A DNA stretch of 33,757 nt from an uncultured Clostridia bacterium (GTDB lineage: Bacteria; Bacillota; Clostridia; Christensenellales; CAG-917), in assembly GCA_949283145.1 (NCBI GenBank), contig CASDRL010000026.1, forward strand, positions 1 through 33,757, read 5' to 3'. This document shows positions 17,054-26,936 of this stretch, one piece after another. The stretch's first letter is position 1; every line of letters starts with the position of its first letter. The translations under genes were made by a program, and so were the position numbers. A model generated the notes under the pieces. It saw only the letters and a list, made by a program, of their open reading frames with translations. It had not been told where the DNA came from and searched no databases.

Positions 17054-17212
17054 TGTCCGCGCGCTTTTTTACACTGCGGACGCCGGGACGAACGCCTCGG
17101 CGTCCGTTTCGGCAAGCGCGCTTCCGCCCCTTTAAGGGGCGGCGGGGTGGCGATTTAACGGGCGTTAAAATGAAAATTTTTCAATATCCCGGAGTTAATC
17201 TTGCAAAAAGTC
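17054..17212. other. Intergenic region with hairpins after addA
   Basis: A 9-bp stem CGGACGCCG/CGGCGTCCG with a short T-run (about 17078-17110) may weakly terminate addA. A perfect palindrome GCCCCTTTAAGGGGC follows near 17127-17141. No small gene is supported. Confidence 0.5.
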
Positions 17213-17240
17213 TTGCTTTTTAGCGCGCGTGTGGTATAAT
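17213..17240 (+). promoter_or_regulatory. Promoter of the acidic membrane protein gene
   Basis: TTGCTT (17213-17218), a 16-nt spacer and TATAAT (17235-17240) preceded by TGG, an extended -10. Confidence 0.6.
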
Positions 17241-17285
17241 TACCATAACATTTGTAGTGCTATATACGGAGGCACGGACTGCGGT

Positions 17286-18917
17286 ATGAGCTTCTTCAAC
17301 AAGATCTTCGACGGCTTGACTGACCTGTCGCAAAAACTTCCCGAGATCGACATCCAGACTTTTTACATAGTGGTAGTTGCTGCATTGGGAGTGCTTGCCG
17401 TCGTTATCGGGCTCACTTATTTTGCTGCGTCCGCATATAAGATGAGACGCGCCTGCGGCAAGGTGCTGTCTTATCTGGAGAACGAGGACGTCGTCAACGA
17501 CGACAATGTCGCGGACTTCACTTCCGTCTGTTTCGGAGTGAAATCGCCCGCCGCTATGCGCGAAGCGTGGCTGAGCTATCTCGGCGTCCGTTTCGGCTAT
17601 CCCGGCGAAGTGATGAACGAGTCCGTCTTCAACAAGGAAGTCAAGCGCCCGGATCCTGTGCGCGCCAATGTGTTTGTCGCAGTGGCACTCATCCTCACCG
17701 CGCTCTTCTCCTTCTGGGGGCTGGGTGCGATGGCGACCGCCGAGATCGGCGTTGTGCTGTGCCTCGGGCTGCTCGTCGCTGCGGTAGGGTATCTCGTGCT
17801 GTGGCTGGTCGCCCGCAGCGAATATAAGCTCGCGGCAAAGAAGTTTGCCGCCATGCAGGACGCTCTCGACGCCAAGGTCAACCTCAGTGTGGAGCGCGAC
17901 TATGCGACGGACGCGTCCCCGCTCCTTCAGGTGGCAGCGATCATGGACGGTATCGTTGCGCGCAACACCGCAAAGCCCGCTCCTTCTCAGGAAGAGGTCG
18001 AGGCGCTGGTGAAAGAGAGAGAAGCTGCCGCACAGGCGGAAGAGAGCACCGCGGCAGAGCAGAAGACCGCCGAAGGCGAAGCGTCCGCAGAGGATAAGAC
18101 TCCTCTCGAACTCGCCGCCGAAGAGACCGCCGAAGAGACCGACGAAGCGCCTGCGGAGGAGCCCGCGGAAGAGGCTGCGTTCGAGCCCGTCGAAGAGTCG
18201 GCTCCCGCCGACCCGAATGCACCCAAGGTGGGCAGCCCCCCTGTCGTAGGGCACAGAGAAGAGACCGAAAAGGGCCGCGATACCGTCGCGGAAGAAATAG
18301 AAAATAACGATGAGGATGAGGAAAATATGTTCGGAAGAAAGAAGAAAAAACCTCAGAACGAAGAGCTGACCGCTCGCGGTTATGACGATCTCGTCGTCGA
18401 TGCGGAACTTCTCACCGACGATGACGGCGCAGATGCCGCAGAAGGACAGCTTGTGTCCGCGCCCGCTCCCGAGCAGCCGTACGCACAGCAGTCCGCAGCT
18501 CCCGCAATGGCGCGCGGTTCGGAGCCCGAATCTCTCGAGGGTCTGAACATCGCAAGGCGTCCCGCGGCGGATGAGTCCGTCACGGTCTCGCTCGAGCCCG
18601 AAGTCATCTATGTCGAAGAGGACCTCGACGAGGGCGACGAGGATGTCAAGCCGCCCAGGCTCGCCAAGCTGCCCCATCTCGTGGATTATGTTCTCACGAT
18701 GAACCTCTCGCGCAGCATGAAGATCCGCGTCGCGATGCTCATGCTCCAGGCGTACAACGTGTTCAAGAACAGCCCCGAGAACAAAGCCATCGTCATCCAG
18801 TGCCTGACCAAGATCATGAAAGTGCTCATGGCGGATCACGCAGCTGCACAGGCGGCAAGGGCGAAGGCAGAGCAGGAAGCGCAGGCGGCGGCAGCGGCGG
18901 ACACCGCAGCCGAATAA
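17286..18917 (+). CDS. Large acidic membrane protein, function unknown
   Basis: About 543 residues; family not recognised. Layout: a short amphipathic start; a transmembrane helix at about 25-48; a soluble stretch with DDNVADFTSVCFGVK; two close helices at about 127-170; a coiled region; then a ~190-residue low-complexity linker dominated by Glu, Ala and Pro (about 230-420) and a basic patch FGRKKKKPQ near 349. A compact C-terminal domain follows (PPRLAKLPHLVDYVLTM... to MKVLMADHA), and an Ala/Gln-rich tail ends the protein. A membrane-anchored scaffold is possible, but nothing in the sequence proves it. ATG 17286 is the first in-frame ATG; GGAGG lies 13 bases upstream, longer than usual. An in-frame ATG at 18327 has its own GAGGA. 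Confidence 0.75.
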   Translation: MSFFNKIFDGLTDLSQKLPEIDIQTFYIVVVAALGVLAVVIGLTYFAASAYKMRRACGKVLSYLENEDVVNDDNVADFTSVCFGVKSPAAMREAWLSYLGVRFGYPGEVMNESVFNKEVKRPDPVRANVFVAVALILTALFSFWGLGAMATAEIGVVLCLGLLVAAVGYLVLWLVARSEYKLAAKKFAAMQDALDAKVNLSVERDYATDASPLLQVAAIMDGIVARNTAKPAPSQEEVEALVKEREAAAQAEESTAAEQKTAEGEASAEDKTPLELAAEETAEETDEAPAEEPAEEAAFEPVEESAPADPNAPKVGSPPVVGHREETEKGRDTVAEEIENNDEDEENMFGRKKKKPQNEELTARGYDDLVVDAELLTDDDGADAAEGQLVSAPAPEQPYAQQSAAPAMARGSEPESLEGLNIARRPAADESVTVSLEPEVIYVEEDLDEGDEDVKPPRLAKLPHLVDYVLTMNLSRSMKIRVAMLMLQAYNVFKNSPENKAIVIQCLTKIMKVLMADHAAAQAARAKAEQEAQAAAAADTAAE

Positions 18918-18941
18918 TTGCTCCTTTCACACATAGCGCAC

Positions 18942-19070
18942 TGCCCGCGCATACACGCGGGCAGGCGTGAGCATATTTTCCGCATTACGGTGCGGCTCTG
19001 ACGCCATACCGTAATGTTTGGTAACATAAGATAAAATAATAACACGGACGGCATGACCAGCCGTCCGTGT
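18942..19070 (+). terminator. Cluster of three hairpins after the membrane protein gene
   Basis: Three stems follow the stop at 18917: TGCCCGCG/CGCGGGCA (18942-18963), ATTACGGT/ACCGTAAT with an inner GCG/CGC (18984-19015), and an 11-bp perfect stem ACACGGACGGC with its complement (19042-19070) trailed by CGCTTTTG. The last is the best terminator candidate, though its T-run is short. Confidence 0.55.
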
Positions 19071-19215
19071 CGCTTTTGCGGAAAAGCGCAAAAATATGCT
19101 TTCCCGCTATCTAATGCGCTCAAAAAACAAAAGTAGGTCAGCCCGCGTTTGTTCCTGAAACGTGCCGGGAAACGTCACGCATCCCGTGCGAGGTGACTTG
19201 TTTTTGTGTAATTCC

Positions 19216-19336
19216 GGGACAACGGGGACGGGGCAGAAATGTCAAGGTGCGGACTGTGGCGTTCGCATCTTGACATTTGCGCGCCCAAACCCCATTTGAG
19301 ATGGGTCCCCCGCTCAGCCCCGTCCCCTTTTGTCCC
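19216..19336. mobile_element. 121-bp three-stem palindromic element (REP/MITE-like)
   Basis: Arms GGGACAACGGGGACGGGGC (19216-19234) and GCCCCGTCCCCTTTTGTCCC (19317-19336) pair almost fully. Within lie two hairpins: a 15-bp stem with one G-U-type pair (19237-19251/19264-19278) containing TGTCAAGGTGCG, and CCCAT/ATGGG (19291-19305). GGGACA ends with an inner TGTCAAGGTG motif recall short palindromes associated with REP-associated tyrosine (IS200-like) transposases. No transposase gene lies in the window. Confidence 0.7.
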
Positions 19337-19378
19337 AATGCGTTCCTCATAGGGCGGGCGGGTGGGGACTAACTTGTG

Positions 19379-19862
19379 CGAACAACTTGATAGAGCGTGC
19401 TTGAATACGCCGAACATTCTTTCGGAGACGGAATAACGAAAGCCTAGAGCGAGTAAAGTTTTATAGAGCGTCTTCGAGCACGACGGTTCTCTTTCGAAGA
19501 CGGAATTACGCGCCGCTCAGCCAAGCGTTCACAGGCGGTGCAACCGCCGCTTGAACGCCGCGGCGCGCTAAGTGAGTGCCGAGCAACGCCGCAAACTCAA
19601 ATAGACACGGGCTTTAATTTGTGAGCGCCGAATTCCTCCGCCCGTGCCGGGTTTTCAGTAAGTACTGTTCGCCGCTCGATTATGTTAGTGCGAGACACAA
19701 ACTTTTTTCAAAAGGCGGAAAGCATATCCCGCATTTTAGGAGGACGATACTCTAATCGGACACGGGGGAGGAAAGCCCGAAGGGAAGGAGGGGGAATTCT
19801 TACTCACCCCCGAGACGGACAGCTTATTCGAAGCGTGCATGAGCACGACGAAGCCCTCGATA
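19379..19862. repeat. Long structured intergenic repeat, copy C
   Basis: Related to 7866-8420 in the same order: motif copies (19381, 19462), TTTCG-AGACGG blocks, the hairpin with outer helix 19509-19516/19560-19567 and inner helix 19525-19531/19552-19558, a shorter CACGGGC/GCCCGTG stem, the GTTCGCCGCTCGATTATG stretch, the G-rich module (19761-19816) and a terminal motif copy (19815-19850). The outer helix and the 8-nt bulge TCAGCCAA are unchanged from copy B, while the inner helix keeps pairing through changed bases. It too lies between convergent genes. No gene is supported here. Confidence 0.75.
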
Positions 19863-19892
19863 CAGTGCCCCACCTCGGCTCTTTTAAGCACA

Positions 19893-19918
19893 AAGAAAAA
19901 ACCCCGCTTACAGCGGGG
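19893..19918 (-). terminator. Intrinsic terminator of corA
   Basis: Stem CCCCGC/GCGGGG (19902-19918) followed on the minus strand by six T and a further T-rich tail, just after the corA stop. Confidence 0.85.
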
Positions 19919-19925
19919 CGGGGGA

Positions 19926-20885
19926 TCATTTGAGGAAGCGCTTTTTCCAGAGCACTATGCCCGCGACGAGGCAGACGACAACGGAGATGCCGATGACCAC
20001 CCAGAAGCCCCAGCTTTCGCCTTCGAAGGGGACTCCCGTATTCATGCCCCAGAAGGCGCCGATCATGCTCGGGATGGCGACGAGCAGGGTGAGGGAAGTC
20101 AGCACTTTCATGACGACGTTGAGGTTGTTGGAGATGATGGAGGCGTAGGCGTCCATGGTGCCAGAGAGGATGTCGCGGTAGATGTTGGACATCTCGATCG
20201 CCTGTTTGTTCTCGATGACGACGTCCTCGAAGAGATCCTCGTCCTCTTCAAAGAGCTTGGTCATCTTGGGGAGCTTGTCCAGCACCACGCTGTTGGAGCG
20301 CAGAGAGGTGGAGATGTAGACGAGGGATTTCTCGAGGTCGAGCATCTCGATGAGCTCCGCGTTTTTCATGGATTTCTCCAAAACGTTCTGGACGCGCTGG
20401 CTGGCGCGGTCGATCTGTTTGAGGTAGTGGACGAACTTTTTGGAGATGGTGTACTGAAGTTGTATGAGGAAACGGGTGCGCTTGTGCAGGTTGAAGTCCT
20501 TGACGAAGCGCGCCGAGAGCATGTCGTCGATGAGGCTGGTCTCCTCGAGGCAGACGGTGATCATCACGTCGGGGGTGGAGATGAAGCCGAAGGGGAGGGT
20601 GGTGTAGGTGTAGTGATCCTCATCCTCTTCGGTGAAGGGGATGTCCGTGACCACGAGGAGGGCACCGGTGTCGTCGTCGCGTTCGATACGCGCGCGTTCT
20701 TCCTCGTCCAGAGCGGCTTTGATCATGTCCTCGGGCACTCCCGCGGAACGCGAAATGAGCTCGATCTCCTTGTCCGTGGGGTTGGACATGTGGATCCAGT
20801 GGTCGCGGAAGTCGTAGCTCTCGCCGATGAGAGCGTTGTCGACGGTGATAGTGGCTTTGTTGAGTTTCTTGTAAACCTGAAGCAT
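19926..20885 (-). CDS. corA: CorA-type divalent cation transporter
   Basis: A 2-TM-GxN channel/transporter, most likely for Mg2+ (or Co2+/Ni2+), forming a pentamer in the inner membrane. About 319 residues, normal for the family. A large acidic cytoplasmic domain and a long helix (about 140-250) precede two C-terminal membrane helices. The signature FWGMNTGVP ends the first helix, and the protein closes with a basic LWKKRFLK tail. ATG 20885 has GGAGG seven bases upstream; a GTG at 20906 is less likely. Its long leader (beyond 20886) contains a possible hairpin but I could not fit it to an M-box or another known metal riboswitch. It is divergent from ppdK. Confidence 0.92.
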   Translation of the reverse strand: MLQVYKKLNKATITVDNALIGESYDFRDHWIHMSNPTDKEIELISRSAGVPEDMIKAALDEEERARIERDDDTGALLVVTDIPFTEEDEDHYTYTTLPFGFISTPDVMITVCLEETSLIDDMLSARFVKDFNLHKRTRFLIQLQYTISKKFVHYLKQIDRASQRVQNVLEKSMKNAELIEMLDLEKSLVYISTSLRSNSVVLDKLPKMTKLFEEDEDLFEDVVIENKQAIEMSNIYRDILSGTMDAYASIISNNLNVVMKVLTSLTLLVAIPSMIGAFWGMNTGVPFEGESWGFWVVIGISVVVCLVAGIVLWKKRFLK

Positions 20886-20944
20886 ATCGTTTCCTCCGGT
20901 GGGCACATGAACGCCGTGCCGGAGAAAACTCGGACACGGGCGAA

Positions 20945-20985
20945 TTATTGGAGACTATGGCAACTTCGGTAGTCGGAGTCCATTT
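20945..20985 (-). promoter_or_regulatory. Hairpin in the corA leader, unassigned
   Basis: Bases around GGAGACTATGGC and GGTAGTCGGAGTCC can pair (ACTA/TAGT plus flanking pairs). Position upstream of corA would suit a leader element, but no known riboswitch consensus was matched. Confidence 0.25.
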
Positions 20986-21014
20986 TTGCACCTCTGTTTT
21001 TTCGTCCCTAACAT

Positions 21015-21113
21015 CTTAGCAAAAAAAAATTGCTAAGGCAACCGAAATTCGCTTGCCCGAAAATTCTTTTTTTGCTAAACTCTCTATGATTAAAACAAAA
21101 AGCAATTTTAGCA
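21015..21113. promoter_or_regulatory. corA-ppdK intergenic region with TTAGCA/TGCTAA repeats
   Basis: CTTAGCA (21015-21021) and TGCTAAG (21031-21037) form an inverted repeat with an A-rich loop. TGCTAAA (21073-21079) and TTTAGCA (21107-21113) form a second around a TATGAT -10 candidate (21085-21090) for ppdK. Four half-sites of one sequence suggest an operator or mRNA hairpins. Confidence 0.4.
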
Positions 21114-21131
21114 TCATACAGGAGGTCTCAA

Positions 21132-23777
<2,646 letters not shown>

Positions 23778-23802
23778 TTGCGAGAGATAACACAAAAGAC
23801 AA

Positions 23803-23826
23803 AAAGCCCGCGGCAACGCGGGCTTT
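23803..23826 (+). terminator. ppdK terminator
   Basis: A 10-bp stem AAAGCCCGCG/CGCGGGCTTT with a GCAA loop, 25 bp after the ppdK stop. The downstream T-run is short. The structure is flanked by an 18-bp perfect inverted repeat (23739-23756 and 23829-23846). Confidence 0.75.
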
Positions 23827-23832
23827 AAGTTT

Positions 23833-24023
23833 GCCTGTGCTGCCGCGAAAAGAAACCGCCGAGCGAAAATGAGCGACACCGCGATAGTTTCGGAGCAGAG
23901 CGGAGAAACGAGGAGCGGGGGGAGCGCCTTGCATTTTCGAGAGGCGAAGAGGAGGGGCAGACGAGGAAGCAGTATGCCTGCACCGATGTGAAGGCATCGG
24001 CGCACGGCGTCTTGCCCCGACGA
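23833..24023. other. Sequence between the ppdK 3' repeats, no gene seen
   Basis: About 190 bp with no convincing reading frame. It starts GCCTGTGC and runs into GCACAGGC of the second repeat, an 8-bp inverted pair, and contains one hairpin, CCGATG...CATCGG, near 23976. It looks like inserted or rearranged DNA. Confidence 0.5.
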
Positions 24024-24112
24024 AGCACAGGCAAACATCAAAAATCCCCGCAAGTAATTGCGAGAGATAACACAAAAGACAAAAAGCCCGCGGCAACGCG
24101 GGCTTTGAGTTT
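24024..24112. pseudogene. Duplicated ppdK 3' fragment and terminator
   Basis: An 88/89 identical copy of 23744-23832, carrying the last codons of ppdK and its terminator hairpin (24083-24106), with no rest of the gene attached. It marks an unequal recombination, duplication or insertion event. Confidence 0.85.
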
Positions 24113-24161
24113 TTCTGCCGGAAATGGGTGATGCGAAGCAGATCCGCAAAGCGGCAAAAAG

Positions 24162-24207
24162 AAAAAACCTAAAACGACTTGCACCCAAAATGGTTCGTTT
24201 TAGGTTT
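24162..24207 (-). terminator. Terminator of a lost tRNA gene
   Basis: A perfect 13-bp inverted repeat AAACCTAAAACGA (24165-24177) with 24195-24207, followed on the minus strand by a T-rich run. It sits immediately downstream of the tRNA 3' fragment at 24212-24227. Confidence 0.6.
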
Positions 24208-24211
24208 CGTG

Positions 24212-24227
24212 TGGTGGAGACAACAAG
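24212..24227 (-). pseudogene. tRNA-Val 3' end fragment
   Basis: These 16 bp equal 24809-24824, the CCA end, acceptor strand and start of the T-arm of the intact tRNA-Val. The match stops inside the T-arm. With the adjoining terminator it is either a tRNA remnant or one side of an attachment-site-type duplication. Confidence 0.65.
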
Positions 24228-24442
24228 TCATTCGCCGCACAGAGTAAAGTACTCGTGACGAAGAGCCGTTTCCGAGGAGGGATGAGTTTTCGTTCGGTGG
24301 CATATCGGGCGGCGAAAGCGTCTTGCGAAAGGGTGAGCGCTCCTTTTGGAGTGAGCGTCGGCAAGCCGCCGAACTTGCGCGCACGGGGCATATGACACGC
24401 CTTATATGTGCGGGAACGAAAATGAGAACACATCACGCATCA
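24228..24442. other. Intergenic sequence, no gene seen
   Basis: No reading frame with recognisable protein features, and only small hairpins such as CTCC/GGAG near 24340. Confidence 0.4.
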
Positions 24443-24723
24443 ATGCCAGACAGGAATAATACGAACCAGGTTCTGCGCCGCCGATTTCCGCCTGAGCCGC
24501 GTCATTCGCCTTGCTAATACAGTCAAGTATTAGCTACAGCGACTTCCTTGCTCAGCCAAAAATCGGTTGGCGCGGAACTGCTCGCACCTCAGAGCAAGAG
24601 ATTTTCGGATGATTTTGCACGGACGGAACGCAGGCAATAGTATACATATTGGCAAGTTTCGGCTGTGTAAAAGCGCCGAAAAGAATTGCTCTGAGGCTGG
24701 TTCGTATTATTCCTGTCTGGCAT
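24443..24723. mobile_element. 281-bp inverted-repeat element, copy 1 (MITE-like)
   Basis: Perfect 27-bp terminal inverted repeats, beginning ATGCCAGACAGGAATAATAC, at 24443-24469 and 24697-24723. The interior has no coding potential but many stems: GCTAATA/TATTAGC (24513-24534), CTGAGC/GCTCAG around it, TTGCTCTGAG/CTCAGAGCAA near both ends of the right half, and TTCGGC/GCCGAA. A second copy, inverted, begins at 33605. A non-autonomous transposable element is the simplest reading; no target-site duplication is obvious. Confidence 0.85.
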
Positions 24724-24765
24724 GGCAGGTTTGCGCGCTAAGTTCGTGACTTTTAGTTGTCTCCG

Positions 24766-24808
24766 AGCATAGCAAAAGGGACGGTGTTAACCGTCCCTTT
24801 TGCTATGC

Positions 24809-24809
<1 letters not shown>
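24766..24809 (-). terminator. tRNA-Val terminator with 20-bp stem
   Basis: A perfect 20-bp inverted repeat beginning AGCATAGCAAAAGGGACGGT on the plus strand. On the minus strand the core GGGACGGT/ACCGTCCC is followed by TTTT. The pairing can extend into GTTGTCTCC (24756-24764) and GGAGACAAC (24813-24821), which is part of the tRNA acceptor strand. Confidence 0.8.
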
Positions 24810-24885
<76 letters not shown>

Positions 24886-24898
24886 GAATGCAAGGGAT

Positions 24899-24927
24899 AT
24901 ATTACACTAAATTTCGGCGCGTGGCAA
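24899..24927 (-). promoter_or_regulatory. tRNA-Val promoter
   Basis: On the minus strand TTGCCA (24922-24927), a 17-nt spacer and TAATAT (24899-24904), placing the transcript start a few bases before the tRNA 5' end. Confidence 0.65.
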
Positions 24928-25129
24928 GTGATTTGCGGCATTTGTGCGCAATATGTTTTTTTCTGTGAGCAGGCAGGATACGAGACCGGGCGGCGGGCGG
25001 AAATCGGCGGCGCGCGATCCCTTTGGATTATTCCGCCCGGGCATTGGACATTTCCGCCTTTGTGTGAACAAAACGGCGCAATTCATACTGATTTAAGCCT
25101 TTCCGAGGAAAGTTTATTTTGTTATGAGA
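24928..25129. other. Intergenic sequence, no gene seen
   Basis: Separates the divergent tRNA and ArsR-like genes. No repeat, hairpin or convincing small gene was noticed. Confidence 0.4.
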
Positions 25130-25158
25130 TTGACAATGCGATCAATTAGCGATATATT
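25130..25158 (+). promoter_or_regulatory. Promoter of the ArsR-like gene
   Basis: Consensus TTGACA (25130-25135), a 17-nt spacer and TATATT (25153-25158). The AT-rich stretch after it (ATATT...AATAT, about 25154-25177) could hold an operator. Confidence 0.7.
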
Positions 25159-25196
25159 AGAATTACTGTTGGAATATGTGACGGGAGTATCACACT

Positions 25197-25475
25197 ATGG
25201 AAGAAAAAACCTATATCAATATCTGTAAGGCATTCAGCGACAACAACAGGATGAAGATCTTCGAAATGCTGCGCGAGAAGGATATGTGCGCGTACGAGAT
25301 CCTTAAACACCTCAATTGCAGTCAGCCCACGCTGTCTTATCATATGAAATTGCTCACGGACAGCGGCATCGTCAATGGCGAAAAGAGAGGGCTTTGGAAG
25401 CATTACAGCATCAACTACGGCTTGCTCGACGAGTTTCAACACTATTTCGAGAACCGCTGCGAAGAGCAGAAATGA
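25197..25475 (+). CDS. ArsR-family winged-helix regulator
   Basis: A 92-residue DNA-binding protein. The order KAFSDNNRMKIFEML (about 11-25), YEILKHLNCSQPTLSYHMKLLTDSGIV (33-59, recognition helix around QPTLSYHMKLL) and the wing GEKRGLWKHYSIN is that of the ArsR/SmtB fold. The usual metal-sensing ELCVCDL is here DMCAYEI with a single cysteine; other cysteines are at about 40 and 88, so an As/Cd sensor is doubtful. GGGAG lies nine bases before ATG 25197. A strong terminator separates it from the flavoprotein gene, although read-through is possible. Its target is unknown. Confidence 0.88.
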   Translation: MEEKTYINICKAFSDNNRMKIFEMLREKDMCAYEILKHLNCSQPTLSYHMKLLTDSGIVNGEKRGLWKHYSINYGLLDEFQHYFENRCEEQK

Positions 25476-25482
25476 CTTGTGA

Positions 25483-25510
25483 CCGAAGCCGAAGGGCTTC
25501 GGTTTTTTTT
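25483..25510 (+). terminator. Terminator after the ArsR-like gene
   Basis: An 8-bp stem CCGAAGCC/GGCTTCGG with a GAAG loop followed by eight T, ending 15 bp before the next start codon. Confidence 0.9.
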
Positions 25511-25525
25511 AAGGGCGGAGGAGAT

Positions 25526-26713
25526 ATGCGGCAGCAGATCGCGGACATTGCAGTCATCGGAGGGGGCGCGTCGGCGCTCGCTTTTGCCGCAATGTGCCGC
25601 GGCAGGGACATAGTCGTTTTCGAAAGGGGAGCGCGGGTCGGCAAAAAGCTGCTTTCGACGGGCAACGGCAAGTGCAATCTCACCGGAACGGGAGTGACTG
25701 CGGAAGGCTACAATGCGCCCGATCTCGTGCGCCCCTTTCTGGAAAAATTTCCTCCGCAAAAGACGATCGAGTTTTTCGCTTCGCTGGGACTGCTCACGAG
25801 GGAGATGAACGGACGCGTTTATCCCTATTCCGAATGTGCGTCTTCCGTGCTCGACGTGCTGCTGCGGGCCCTGTCTCGGAACGGGGTGCGGGTCCGGACG
25901 CGCTGCGAAGTGCGCGCCGTAAAAAGAGAGAAGGACGGTTTTGTGCTCGATGTGGCTTTGCTCGGCGAAAAGGGCGAAGATGTGGGCTCGGAGCGTGTGT
26001 GCGCGGGAACGGTCGTGCTTGCCGCCGGTTCGTCGGCGGCGCAGGGCAGGGACAGCACCGCGCTTTTTGAGGCGTCGGGGCATACGGTGCGAGCCTTTTC
26101 TCCGTCGCTTGTTCCTCTCAAAACGGACAGGGAGAGCGTGAAAGGGCTGAACGGCGTGCGCGTCAAGTGCGCCGCGACCCTTTGCGGTGTGCGTGAAGAG
26201 GGCGAGATCCTCTTCCGCGATTACGGCATCAGCGGGATAGCTGCGATGGATCTTTCCGCATTGTACGCCCGCGGGATAGCACATGACGGCGACACCGTAT
26301 CGCTGGATCTGACGCCGGACATTCCGGAAGAGGACGTGCGGCAGTTCATATTTGCGCAGACGGGCGCAGGCTCGGTCGATGCGCTCAAAGGGATGTTCCA
26401 TACGCGCGTGGCGGAACGCATCGCCGAAAGAGCGGGGCAGGCTCCGTCCGATAAGGCGGACGCGGGCGCGTTGGCGCGCGTGATCAAGAACTATACCCTG
26501 ACCCTTAAAGGGACTTGCGACGCGTCGCAGGCACAGGTCATGTCCGGCGGGCTGGATCTTGCCGAGTTCGACGAAGGACTATGTTCCGTGATAGTCCCGG
26601 GGGCGTATGCCGTCGGTGAGGCTCTCGATGTTGACGGGTTGTGCGGAGGATACAATCTGCAATGGGCATGGGCGAGCGCCTATGCCGCAGCGCAGGCTCT
26701 CTCGCGGGGTTGA
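25526..26713 (+). CDS. HI0933-family FAD-dependent oxidoreductase
   Basis: A 395-residue cytoplasmic flavoprotein of the HI0933/YhiN (BaiN-like) group. FAD-binding GGGASALAFA (about 12-21) is followed by FERGARVGKKLLSTGNGKCNLT, the hallmark of the family, and a C-terminal GEALDVDGLCGGYNLQWAWASA that closes over FAD. Its physiological substrate is not known from sequence; relatives have been proposed to reduce bile-acid intermediates or other organics. The reading frame stays open upstream into the ArsR-like gene, but ATG 25526, with GGAGG four bases before it, starts just ahead of the nucleotide-binding fold. No strong promoter lies between the terminator and the start, so it may rely on read-through. 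Confidence 0.9.
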   Translation: MRQQIADIAVIGGGASALAFAAMCRGRDIVVFERGARVGKKLLSTGNGKCNLTGTGVTAEGYNAPDLVRPFLEKFPPQKTIEFFASLGLLTREMNGRVYPYSECASSVLDVLLRALSRNGVRVRTRCEVRAVKREKDGFVLDVALLGEKGEDVGSERVCAGTVVLAAGSSAAQGRDSTALFEASGHTVRAFSPSLVPLKTDRESVKGLNGVRVKCAATLCGVREEGEILFRDYGISGIAAMDLSALYARGIAHDGDTVSLDLTPDIPEEDVRQFIFAQTGAGSVDALKGMFHTRVAERIAERAGQAPSDKADAGALARVIKNYTLTLKGTCDASQAQVMSGGLDLAEFDEGLCSVIVPGAYAVGEALDVDGLCGGYNLQWAWASAYAAAQALSRG

Positions 26714-26858
26714 CCCCGCTTGGTGTGAATATTGTGCGCGCAAGCCGCAAACGCGGTGCGGGCACACCTTTTGAAAGCACTTTTTCTTCGGCACCCTTCG
26801 GGATTTTTCAGCGCATTAGAGTCCGACATGGCGCAATATTCGCGGCATCTCGACTTTT
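26714..26858. other. Intergenic sequence before the marR promoter
   Basis: GAATATTGTGCGC (about 26727) and GCGCAATATTC (about 26831) form a loose inverted pair. No gene or clear terminator for the flavoprotein is seen. Confidence 0.35.
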
Positions 26859-26884
26859 GTTAACAAATAGATAAAAAAGTTAAC
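26859..26884. promoter_or_regulatory. Twin GTTAAC sites, possible MarR operator
   Basis: Two palindromic GTTAAC hexamers (26859-26864 and 26879-26884) lie 20 bp apart centre to centre, about two helical turns, ending 17 bp before the -35 box of the marR-like gene. The spacing suits a dimeric winged-helix repressor. Inferred. Confidence 0.4.
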
Positions 26885-26901
26885 TTTTTCCGCGCATACT
26901 C

Positions 26902-26930
26902 TTGATAATAATTTGTTTCAATGTTATACT
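26902..26930 (+). promoter_or_regulatory. marR-M28 promoter (leaderless geometry)
   Basis: TTGATA (26902-26907), a 17-nt spacer and TATACT (26925-26930) with an upstream TG (extended -10). ATG 26937 begins after exactly six bases, with no Shine-Dalgarno. Confidence 0.7.
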
Positions 26931-26936
26931 AATTTC

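Noticed and set aside
20886..21010. Possible magnesium (M-box) or manganese riboswitch ahead of corA
   Set aside because: The leader contains GTTAGGG, but the following conserved M-box blocks and the yybP-ykoY GGGGAGTA core are absent; only an unassigned hairpin remains.
25526..26713. Extending the flavoprotein start back to about 25316 inside the ArsR-like gene
   Set aside because: The frame is open by chance; a terminator and a good ribosome-binding site lie just before ATG 25526, and the FAD-binding fold begins there.
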